This document shows, piece by piece, positions 14,928 through 21,921 of a stretch of DNA of 35,261 bases. Numbering within the stretch: the first letter of the stretch is position 1; each line of letters begins with the position of its first letter. Source of the stretch: Clostridia bacterium (GTDB lineage: Bacteria; Bacillota; Clostridia; DUPQ01); assembly GCA_016929655.1 (NCBI GenBank), contig JAFGIJ010000193.1, forward strand, positions 1-35,261, given 5' to 3'. A program made the position numbers and the translations under genes. The notes beneath the pieces were generated by a model, which ran no database searches, had not been told where the DNA came from, and saw only the letters and a program-made list of their open reading frames with translations.

Positions 14928-16523
14928 TTACACCAGTAAATATACTGCAGCAACAAGGAATGCGAAAAACCCGGTTATACTCAATGCAATCCCGTTTATT
15001 CCAAGCTCCATGGAAAACCCATTTTGTATGAACTTGGTTTTTTTAAGATACTTAAAATAAAGAAGTTCTCCAAAACCTAAGCTGACAAAGAATATAATCA
15101 TATTCTTCAAGTACTCTACTATGCTGAAATCAATTCGATAATTAAAAATACTGCTTATAAACAAGGGCCCGGCAAATCCCATTGCAAGGCACATTACTCC
15201 CATAATGGTAACTGAAGCTTTTTTCCATATGTCAACACTGATTTTTGCCTCTCCCCTCCCACCTCTGAATATACTTGACAATTTGATGAATGAAATTATT
15301 GTACCGAAATTAATGAGTATTACTTCATACTCAAGAACCCTTCCATGAACACCACTTTCTATCATGAATTTGGAAACACTTCCATTGAATAGAGGTGCTC
15401 CGGTTATCCCAAACATGGCAGCCATCATCATTATGCTGACATATGGCATTCTTCTGAATACACCCCGAATTTTATCTATATTTCTTTCGCCGTATTTATC
15501 AGTAATTATTCCAGCTGTAAGAAAAAGCAGACTCTTAAAAATTGCATGATTGAATAAATGTAATATTCCGCCGAAATATGAGAACTGGCTCCCTGAGGTA
15601 ATACCGACGAGAACCAACCCAAGCTGGCTAATTGTGTGATATGCAAGAATGAGTTTTATATCTTTCTGCGACATGGCAAGTATAAACCCTACAATTCCTG
15701 TAGCTACACCAATTATTAAAAATATTTCATCCAGGTTTATGGCGGGCAAAAACATCTCCCTTAATTTGATAAAATGAAATATGCCTGACTTCACATACAA
15801 TGCAGAAAGTATTACAGAAACTATTGATGGCGCACTGGTCGTTGCATGTGCCTTTGGAAGCCAGCTGAATAGCGGCAGAAACGCACATTTAAGACCAACT
15901 CCCGTAATCAGAAAAGCAAATGGAAGAGCCAGCGATTTAACATCCTGAATCTTGTACATTTTAGAAGTTATTAAATCCATGTTCAAAGTTCCGAAAATCC
16001 TGTATATAAAAGCTATTCCGAAAAGGAAAAAAGTCATTGCAGCAATATTGGTAATAAGATATATCATGCCGTCATACAGGGAACTGCTGTCCTTTTTATA
16101 CATGATGAGTACAGAAACAATTATTGTGGAGACCTCTGTCAGTATATATACATTGAATAAATCCCTCGAAAGAAAAATTGCAATTATAAGAGCCTGAAGT
16201 GTTAGGGAAAAGAATATAAATAGATTATTCATGAACTTTTCCAGTATACCAAACAGGAAGCATACAAAATAAATAAATACCGTCAGTAAAACCAATGCAG
16301 CTGAAAAAGTGTCGCACCTGAGTGTAATGCCGGAAACGGTTGCAAAATTACCAAGAACAATATCGTAAGGTCCATAGAGCTGAACTATTACAAAATTATA
16401 GACAGAAAGTCCCAGAAGAGCAGCCTGAAGGAAAAAGGCAAACCACAAAATCTTCCTGTTCTTTATCAGGTATATTAATATCCCTGCAAATATCGGCACC
16501 AATATGAGTGCATATAGAATCAT
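14928..16523 (-). CDS. mrpD: Mrp/Mbh antiporter subunit D (NuoL/N-like)
   Basis: A 531-residue protein with about 14 membrane segments, of the proton-conducting antiporter family shared with complex I NuoL/M/N. The typical charged residues are visible: Glu in YILTEVSTIIVS, Lys in VGLKCAFLPLFSWLPKAHATTSAPS, and Lys in LFNHAIFKSLLFL. It corresponds to MrpD or MbhH. It is the last gene of an eight-gene minus-strand operon, with its ATG overlapping the mrpC stop as ATGA. Length is slightly above the usual ~500. The gene ends one base from the convergent pfkA with no terminator between them, so the antiporter transcript probably runs antisense into pfkA. Confidence 0.9.
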   Translation of the reverse strand: MILYALILVPIFAGILIYLIKNRKILWFAFFLQAALLGLSVYNFVIVQLYGPYDIVLGNFATVSGITLRCDTFSAALVLLTVFIYFVCFLFGILEKFMNNLFIFFSLTLQALIIAIFLSRDLFNVYILTEVSTIIVSVLIMYKKDSSSLYDGMIYLITNIAAMTFFLFGIAFIYRIFGTLNMDLITSKMYKIQDVKSLALPFAFLITGVGLKCAFLPLFSWLPKAHATTSAPSIVSVILSALYVKSGIFHFIKLREMFLPAINLDEIFLIIGVATGIVGFILAMSQKDIKLILAYHTISQLGLVLVGITSGSQFSYFGGILHLFNHAIFKSLLFLTAGIITDKYGERNIDKIRGVFRRMPYVSIMMMAAMFGITGAPLFNGSVSKFMIESGVHGRVLEYEVILINFGTIISFIKLSSIFRGGRGEAKISVDIWKKASVTIMGVMCLAMGFAGPLFISSIFNYRIDFSIVEYLKNMIIFFVSLGFGELLYFKYLKKTKFIQNGFSMELGINGIALSITGFFAFLVAAVYLLV

Positions 16524-16876
16524 CTTATATCAATTCCCCTTCTGTGCTTCATTGCCTTGGCCCAGTTGGTTGTTCCGAATTTATGGTACATTGCAATAAA
16601 CATTATAAGAGCTACCGCTGTTACGGATATTCCCACAACAATTGCAGTTATGACCAATGCCTGTGGCAGAGGATCTGCTGCAACTGCAACTTCGCCTGTA
16701 AAAATTGGCGGCATACTTTCAGCAGTTCTGTTAACAGAAAGGAAAAACAGAATTACACCCCCACCCATTATTCCAAGTGAAATTATGGTCTTAATGATAT
16801 TTCTCCTGGCACAAAGGCCGTAGACCCCTATAAAGAAAATTATTATCGCTGTGTTTTGTGCATTAATGAAACTAAT
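16520..16876 (-). CDS. mrpC: Mrp/Mbh antiporter subunit C (NuoK-like), ATT start
   Basis: A NuoK-like subunit of 118 residues if translation starts at ATT (16876). An ATG-only reading would start at 16768, give just 82 residues and lose the first membrane segment. The upstream in-frame part (INAQNTAIIIFFIGVYGL, then arginine-rich CARRNIIKTIISLGI) is the expected first helix and loop of MrpC. There is no ATG, GTG or TTG before it. AAGGAGG lies eight bases before ATT, and the ATT overlaps the TAG stop of mrpB (ATTAG). The resulting length matches MrpC (about 113-118). The start codon is inferred; the reading frame and family are clear. Confidence 0.8.
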   Translation of the reverse strand: MSFINAQNTAIIIFFIGVYGLCARRNIIKTIISLGIMGGGVILFFLSVNRTAESMPPIFTGEVAVAADPLPQALVITAIVVGISVTAVALIMFIAMYHKFGTTNWAKAMKHRRGIDIR

Positions 16877-17276
16877 CTTCTTTTCCTCCTTCTATGAATG
16901 CAAATGTATAGAAAATTACGGTAAGCCCGCTTGCAACCTTTATTCCTATAAGTATCCCTATAAGCATATTGTATATACCATTGAAGTAAGGTATAACTTC
17001 CCTGAATCCAAGAAGAATCAGCATGGAAGCCAGTGCTAGTATGAAAACCAATATCAACTTATCTATTTTTTGAATCAGATCCAGTCTTCCCATTTCCCTT
17101 GGGCTCACAAGATAACGGCACATAAATATTGCAACAAGTACTGCTCCGCCCTGGAAACCTCCCCCTGGTTGTGAAATCCCAGTCAAAATTATATACAATC
17201 CAAACAGAATTATAAGTGGGTAAATAAACTGGAGGACATCCTCTAGAATCTCTGAATGATGTCTTTCTTCATACAT
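16872..17276 (-). CDS. mrpB: Mrp/Mbh antiporter subunit B (MnhB domain)
   Basis: A membrane protein of about 134 residues with four hydrophobic segments and the MnhB signature YIILTGISQPGGGFQGGAVL near residue 35. It corresponds to MrpB or MbhF. The start at 17276 is chosen because GGGGGG lies eight bases upstream; in-frame alternatives are ATG at 17282 and a longer version overlapping the previous gene by 71 bases. The last codons (GAAGGAGGAAAAGAAGAT) serve as the ribosome site of mrpC. It belongs to the tightly overlapping antiporter operon. Confidence 0.88.
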   Translation of the reverse strand: MYEERHHSEILEDVLQFIYPLIILFGLYIILTGISQPGGGFQGGAVLVAIFMCRYLVSPREMGRLDLIQKIDKLILVFILALASMLILLGFREVIPYFNGIYNMLIGILIGIKVASGLTVIFYTFAFIEGGKED

Positions 17277-17574
17277 TCTCATCACCCCCCTTTTTCTCAA
17301 TTTCCTTTTCCCAGGGAGCTGCGAAATAGAAAACAACACTTACTGCAGCACCAAGAAGCAACGCTTCAAACAAAGTATCAAATATCCTGTACCTTAAATA
17401 TATTGCAGTAACTGCATTAGGCATCCCGGACTCCTCTGCTGCATTTTCCACATAATAATTGTAGGCAACCGGTTCCATTTTTTCATCAAATATGGTTGAA
17501 AAAATGACCACGAACAAGCAGATTACCATAATGGCTGAAAGAACAATTAATCTCCTTTTTGCATTTTTACTCAT
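17269..17574 (-). CDS. MbhE-like antiporter subunit (MrpA C-terminal equivalent)
   Basis: A 101-residue protein with two membrane segments. The central NAVTAIYLRYRIFDTLFEALLLGAAV is the hallmark of the MbhE domain, which in classical Mrp systems is fused to the C-terminus of MrpA. Here it is a separate gene, as in archaeal Mbh complexes. It overlaps the preceding DUF4040 gene by 8 bases and the following mrpB by 8 bases. The role is structural or ion-translocating within the antiporter membrane arm. Confidence 0.85.
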   Translation of the reverse strand: MSKNAKRRLIVLSAIMVICLFVVIFSTIFDEKMEPVAYNYYVENAAEESGMPNAVTAIYLRYRIFDTLFEALLLGAAVSVVFYFAAPWEKEIEKKGGDENV

Positions 17575-18133
17575 TTTCAGACCATCCTATATGCAATTCT
17601 ATTTCATAACCCAGCTTTCTCAGGTCGTTGAAATTTTCATCAATATATTTTTTCATCTCCTCTATGTGGTAATTCTGCTCCATGCCATATATTGAAAACT
17701 TATTGTTTTTTCTCCTTACGATTATATCCCAGCCGTGATTTTTCATTACCTCCTGAAGACTTTCTGTCGTATACATGATGTGAGCTTCCAAATCCTTGCC
17801 TGAACAGAAATTTTCAATTCTTTCCAATACTGCATTTCGTCTCCTGAACAAATTTGACTGTCTGTATTCATGCCTCATTTCATTTGTGTAGTACACTGTA
17901 AAGGCTTTATATTTCTGCAAAGCGGAAAGGAAGATTATCGTAGCGATGGTACTTCCGATTACCGCTTCAGCAAGGGCAGCATCCGGAGCTCCCAGTAATA
18001 CATATACAAATGCGCTTCCAGCTGAAAAAACTGCAAGATAAACAACCGCACGCCTGAGTTTCGGTGTTTGAACCGACATGAATGCAAAAATAATCAGAGC
18101 AATGTACATAATCTTTTCAACTACCGGCATCAT
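17567..18133 (-). CDS. MbhD-like (DUF4040) antiporter subunit with a C-terminal extension
   Basis: A 188-residue protein. The N-terminal ~80 residues form three membrane segments with FSAGSAFVYVLLGAPDAALAEAVIG, the DUF4040/MbhD signature, equivalent to part of the MrpA C-terminal region. Residues ~85-188 are hydrophilic and not recognised; MbhD proteins are usually only about 90-110 residues long. The extra part contains SGKDLEAHIMYTTES and ends in EIELHIGWSENE. It starts at 18133 with AGGAGG nine bases upstream, inside the end of mrpG. The extension probably forms a cytoplasmic domain of the antiporter. Confidence 0.8.
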   Translation of the reverse strand: MMPVVEKIMYIALIIFAFMSVQTPKLRRAVVYLAVFSAGSAFVYVLLGAPDAALAEAVIGSTIATIIFLSALQKYKAFTVYYTNEMRHEYRQSNLFRRRNAVLERIENFCSGKDLEAHIMYTTESLQEVMKNHGWDIIVRRKNNKFSIYGMEQNYHIEEMKKYIDENFNDLRKLGYEIELHIGWSENE

Positions 18134-18437
18134 TGTTGTCGTCCTCCTCGCTTACCCTGTAGCCTCCCCTGTAGGCAGAACTTGCAATGGCATGGGTGAC
18201 TACCGGATTTATTAGCATAACAATGGCGACTAGTAAAAGTACTTTTAGTGAGAACCAGGTGAAACCCGATCTGATAATCGCACCTGTACATATGGTAATG
18301 AAGCCGACTGTATCAACCTTTGCGCCTATAAGAATCCTTGAATAAAAATCCTTGAATCTGTATATCCCCAGAACTCCCAGTAATACAAATACTATCCCGA
18401 TACCTATTATTATATTACCTACTATTTCACGCATCAT
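18117..18437 (-). CDS. mrpG: Mrp/Mbh antiporter subunit G
   Basis: A 106-residue protein with three hydrophobic segments. The family pattern LLGVLGIYRFKDFYSRILIGAK and the downstream NPVVTHAIASSAYR fit MnhG/MrpG/MbhC. It starts at 18437 behind AGGGGGAGA, overlapping the mrpF stop by 4 bases, and overlaps the next gene by 17 bases. It is the third gene of the antiporter operon. Confidence 0.9.
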   Translation of the reverse strand: MMREIVGNIIIGIGIVFVLLGVLGIYRFKDFYSRILIGAKVDTVGFITICTGAIIRSGFTWFSLKVLLLVAIVMLINPVVTHAIASSAYRGGYRVSEEDDNNDAGS

Positions 18438-18688
18438 ATTCTCCCCCTGTCTCTAACAAATCTGGCAATAAACAGAGTGCTTACAAATCCCAGCAGAGAA
18501 TAGGTAAGAGCTATATCCAGAAGGAAATTTCGGTTAAAAAGAATGGCACACAAAACAAGTATCATTATCAATTTGGCCGAAAGTAAATTGAACCCCAAAA
18601 GTCTGTCCCATATGGTAGGACCAATCAGGATTCTCAACGATGTAATGAATGCGGCTGCAGTCATAATATGTATGAATATGTTAATCAT
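18434..18688 (-). CDS. mrpF: Mrp/Mbh antiporter subunit F
   Basis: An 84-residue protein with three membrane segments. RILIGPTIWDRLLGFNLLSAK is the MrpF/MnhF signature (R-x-x-x-GP-x-x-x-DR). It overlaps mrpE by 8 bases and mrpG by 4 bases. It is equivalent to MbhB. Confidence 0.92.
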   Translation of the reverse strand: MINIFIHIMTAAAFITSLRILIGPTIWDRLLGFNLLSAKLIMILVLCAILFNRNFLLDIALTYSLLGFVSTLFIARFVRDRGRI

Positions 18689-19178
18689 GCTTCGCCGCCT
18701 TTATCAATATTTTTTCAAGGGAACCATTTATGATTTTAGCAGCTTCAACCGGATTATTTGTCTTGCTGTTAAGGCAGAGAACCTTGATCCTCTGACCGAC
18801 CTTTTCAATTGTCACTGTTCCTGGGGTCAGGGTAATTGAGTTTGCCAGCGTTGTTGCAGCCAGACCTTCAGGCACCTTGGTTTCAATGTCTATTATTGAA
18901 GTTCTGCATCTTCCCTTTATAATATCTGGAATCGCATATAGACCTGATTTGAATATTCTAAAAAGAAGTACAATGGCAAAAACGGCAAGCATTGGAATAT
19001 TGAATCGGTATGCACTTGTCAGTTTCTCAGTTGTCAGAAAAATGTTTGCAAACAAAGCTGCTCCTGCACCAAGCAAAAGTCCGGATATAACTGTATACAG
19101 GGAAAGATTTTCGTACAGTATAACCCAAACAATCATTCCGAGTATTCCGAATTCAATATAATACAACAGTTTTTTCAT
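18681..19178 (-). CDS. mrpE: Mrp/Mbh antiporter subunit E
   Basis: A 165-residue subunit with two or three N-terminal membrane segments and a cytoplasmic C-terminal part. EGLAATTLANSITLTPGTVTIE is the MrpE signature. It is the first gene of the antiporter operon (order MrpE, F, G, MbhD-like, MbhE-like, MrpB, C, D), the same order as archaeal MbhA-H. The start at 19178 gives a complete first membrane segment but has no clear ribosome site. The predicted -10 box ends only eight bases before the ATG, so the message may be leaderless. ATG at residue 15 is an alternative start. Confidence 0.88.
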   Translation of the reverse strand: MKKLLYYIEFGILGMIVWVILYENLSLYTVISGLLLGAGAALFANIFLTTEKLTSAYRFNIPMLAVFAIVLLFRIFKSGLYAIPDIIKGRCRTSIIDIETKVPEGLAATTLANSITLTPGTVTIEKVGQRIKVLCLNSKTNNPVEAAKIINGSLEKILIKAAKHD

Positions 19179-19186
19179 TCAATATA

Positions 19187-19215
19187 AGAATACCAAACTT
19201 AAAGGATTCTGAAAA
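19187..19215 (-). promoter_or_regulatory. Possible promoter of the antiporter operon
   Basis: On the minus strand TTTTCA (19215-19210) is followed after 17 bases by TATTCT (19192-19187), with a TGG just before it (extended -10). The -35 matches consensus at 4 of 6. The predicted start falls at or next to the mrpE ATG. Confidence 0.4.
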
Positions 19216-19226
19216 GAAATGTATTT

Positions 19227-20357
19227 CTATGATTTGTTATCCTTTTTCAGGGTTTGGGCTATCAGCTGCATCCTGATATAAGCATATTCGAAAAAGCCCT
19301 GGAAAGCTTTGCAGTAAATGTTCAGGTTTGTTTCAGGATTACGATATCTTCTGCAGCCATCACGGCAGATAAAGAACCATCGGCAGTTCTTGCACTCTTC
19401 ATTTATTTCGTCACCTTTTAAAAGGAATTCTGCCGTTTTAGAGCCATTTATTATATCTTCAAAACTGTTCTCCTGTACATTGCCGATGTATGTTTCATCG
19501 GTAACGTAAAAGTCGCACGGATAAACACCTCCATCAGCCTCTATAACAAACTGGCAGGCACATCTTCCGGACATTCCGCAGGATTCGGGCGGATATCCCA
19601 TTATCATGGCAATCCAGTTGTCAAATGTACGCACAACAGTTATATTTCCTGCCATAACATCATGGTGCCACGCATCGAAGGTTTTCTTTAGAAACGTTTC
19701 ATAATCATCGGATGTCAGCGAAAATTCATGCTGACCCGGTTTTTCATCAGCAGGATCAAGACATGGTATATATTGAACATATCCTATCCCCTTTTTCTTG
19801 AAGAATTCATATACTTGCTCAGGGTATTTTGCTGTTTCTGAGGTTATAACACTGAGAGCATTATATTCAACCTTGAACCGGTCAAAGAGCTTCTTTGCTT
19901 CCATAACCCTGGTAAGACTGGATTCTTCTGTCGCAAAAATTCTGTTTTTGTTATGGACTCTTGAGGGACCGTCAATGGAAAGCCCTACTAAAAATTTATT
20001 TTTGGAAAGGAATTCAGCCCATTCTTCATCAATAACAATTCCGTTTGTCTGAATTGAAAAATTGATTTTAAGATTTTTTGTATTCATTTCGTTTGTTTTG
20101 GTTGTGAAGAATCTGAAAAAATCAATGCCTGCAAGGGTTGGTTCACCGCCTTGAAATGCAAAGGACACGCCTTCTGTTGCATACTCAAAGGCCCTTTCAA
20201 TCAATTTGACTGCAGTTTCCCTTTTCATGAAACCCTTTTCATGAGTCGGATCAGGAACATCAGGTGAATGATAAAAGCAATATCTGCAGCTTAGATTGCA
20301 GTGACCGGACGATGGCTTTATAAGTACATTTATGTTTCGCTTTAGGTTGTTATTCAT
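19227..20357 (-). CDS. Anaerobic sulfatase-maturating enzyme (radical SAM/SPASM)
   Basis: A 376-residue radical SAM enzyme that oxidises the active-site Cys or Ser of sulfatases to formylglycine without oxygen. The SAM cluster motif CNLSCRYC uses Cys20, Cys24 and Cys27. GGEPTL is the SAM-contact motif, and the C-terminal SPASM region contains CGMSGRCACQFVIEADGGVYPC and CKNCRWFFICRDGC for two auxiliary [4Fe-4S] clusters. Its start overlaps the end of the preceding sulfatase by 8 bases, and two Cys-type sulfatases lie directly upstream in the same direction, which makes the assignment to the anSME group firm. Confidence 0.93.
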   Translation of the reverse strand: MNNNLKRNINVLIKPSSGHCNLSCRYCFYHSPDVPDPTHEKGFMKRETAVKLIERAFEYATEGVSFAFQGGEPTLAGIDFFRFFTTKTNEMNTKNLKINFSIQTNGIVIDEEWAEFLSKNKFLVGLSIDGPSRVHNKNRIFATEESSLTRVMEAKKLFDRFKVEYNALSVITSETAKYPEQVYEFFKKKGIGYVQYIPCLDPADEKPGQHEFSLTSDDYETFLKKTFDAWHHDVMAGNITVVRTFDNWIAMIMGYPPESCGMSGRCACQFVIEADGGVYPCDFYVTDETYIGNVQENSFEDIINGSKTAEFLLKGDEINEECKNCRWFFICRDGCRRYRNPETNLNIYCKAFQGFFEYAYIRMQLIAQTLKKDNKS

Positions 20358-21819
20358 TGTCCTGTGCCTCTTCCTTGAGTCCTGCCAGTTCTTTTTTCAA
20401 TTTTTCTCTAATTTCAAAATATTCCGGCTCGTCATATACATTCATTAACTCAGCTGAATCCTTTCCAAGGTCAAAGAGTTCCCATTCCTCCGGAGTCGGA
20501 TTGTCGATGGAACCGGATGTTCCAAGTGCTTCACCATAATAGTAAATCAGTTTATAATCCATGGTCCTGATTCCATAATGTGCAGCAACATTATGGTGTG
20601 CAAGATGCATCCAGTATCTGTAATACATGGACTGTCTCCAGTCATCAACTTTTTTCCCCTCCATAATCGGCATGAAACTTCTGCCCTGCATGAAATCCGG
20701 GCTTTTCATTCCCGCTGTATCCAGAATGGTCTGAGCAAAATCAAGGTTCAGCACCATAGCCTGAGATATTGTTCCGGGCTGGATTTTTGAGGGGTATTTG
20801 ATAATCAGAGGCATCCGAAGGGATTCCTCATACATGAATCGTTTGTCATACCATCCATGGTCACCAAGATAAAAACCCTGGTCAGATGTATAAATAACCA
20901 TTGTATCTTCAGTTAGTCCTTCGCTTTCGAGCCAGTCAAGAATTTCACCTACACTGTCATCAACTGCAGCAACGCATCTAAGATAATCCTTTATATATCT
21001 CTGGTATTTCCATTCCTTTAACGCCCTGTGGCTTTTAAATGTAACTTTTTCCCCTTCCCAGGTTGTATATTCCAATCCGGTAACATCATCGGGAATCGGA
21101 AGTGAATCCATTTTTTCATAGCCATCAGGTATTTGAATTTTTAAATCAAGGGCATTGAAATCCCTCTCCACCCTCATTTTTGCTCGTTTGGCAGCTTCCG
21201 AGCGATTGTCATATTCATCAAAGAATGTATCTGGTAGTGGTATATCTTCATCTTTGTATAAATCCTTGTGTTTATCATCAGAAAGCCATGGTCTGTGGGG
21301 TGCCTTGTGATGACACATAAGCATAAATGGTTTATCCTTATCCCTTCCCTTAAGCCATTCAATGGATTTTTTGGTTATTATGTCAGTTACATATCCGGTA
21401 AATACCTTTCTCTCGCCCATCTCAATCATAAGTGGATCAAAATAATCACCCTGATGTGGAAGAACGTTGTAATAGTCAAACCCGGTTGGATGATGCTTTT
21501 CTCCCTGGCCCAGATGCCATTTGCCTACTATTGCAGTCTGATAACCCCCGCGCTGCATTATCTTCGGAAAATTTTCAAGAGAATTGTCCAGTTTATCACC
21601 CAGGGTCTTTACTCCATTTATATGTGTATGGGTTCCCGTTAGAATAGTTGCTCTGCTGGGTGCACAAATTGAATTTGTACAAAAGCAGTTGTCAAACCTA
21701 ATACCGCCTTCTGCGATCCTGTCCATGTTTGGGGTTCGATTGATTTTGCTTCCATAGCAGCTCATGGCATGGCTGGCATGGTCGTCTGTCATTATGAATA
21801 TTATGTTGGGCTTATTCAT
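20350..21819 (-). CDS. Sulfatase, Cys-type (S1 family)
   Basis: A 489-residue arylsulfatase-type enzyme. The N-terminal FIMTDDH gives metal-binding Asp residues, and CAPSRATILTG holds the formylglycine precursor Cys52 in the standard C-x-P-S-R context. GKWHLG, HHKAPHRPW and YTSDQGFYLGDHGW supply the remaining sulfate and calcium ligands. No signal peptide is visible, so a cytoplasmic location is likely, as in bacteria that desulfate imported oligosaccharides. Insertions in the middle and a C-terminal EEWELFDLGKDSAELMNV are typical of glycan sulfatases. The gene is coupled to the maturase gene by an 8-base overlap. The substrate is unknown. Confidence 0.92.
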   Translation of the reverse strand: MNKPNIIFIMTDDHASHAMSCYGSKINRTPNMDRIAEGGIRFDNCFCTNSICAPSRATILTGTHTHINGVKTLGDKLDNSLENFPKIMQRGGYQTAIVGKWHLGQGEKHHPTGFDYYNVLPHQGDYFDPLMIEMGERKVFTGYVTDIITKKSIEWLKGRDKDKPFMLMCHHKAPHRPWLSDDKHKDLYKDEDIPLPDTFFDEYDNRSEAAKRAKMRVERDFNALDLKIQIPDGYEKMDSLPIPDDVTGLEYTTWEGEKVTFKSHRALKEWKYQRYIKDYLRCVAAVDDSVGEILDWLESEGLTEDTMVIYTSDQGFYLGDHGWYDKRFMYEESLRMPLIIKYPSKIQPGTISQAMVLNLDFAQTILDTAGMKSPDFMQGRSFMPIMEGKKVDDWRQSMYYRYWMHLAHHNVAAHYGIRTMDYKLIYYYGEALGTSGSIDNPTPEEWELFDLGKDSAELMNVYDEPEYFEIREKLKKELAGLKEEAQDNE

Positions 21820-21850
21820 CCTGCTGTCTCCTATACCTTAAAATGTGCAT

Positions 21851-21889
21851 CAATCCCTGGGATTGTGAGCGCTTTGGGCTTATGAGCGC
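21851..21889. repeat. Two small hairpins between the sulfatase genes
   Basis: CAATCC (21851-21856) pairs with GGATTG (21860-21865) around CTG. GCGCT (21869-21873) pairs with AGCGC (21885-21889). TGAGCGC also occurs twice in direct orientation, 17 bases apart. The core CCCTGGGAT resembles the palindromes at 4444-4500 and 13717-13747. There is no T-run, so it may be an mRNA-processing or attenuating element rather than a terminator. Confidence 0.6.
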
Positions 21890-21921
21890 CTTGGATTATG
21901 CGAACAAAAACTATTTCACAT

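Noticed and set aside
16520-16768. mrpC as a truncated pseudogene of 82 residues
   Set aside because: The frame is intact upstream and gives a normal 118-residue protein if ATT is accepted as the start, with an ideal ribosome site.
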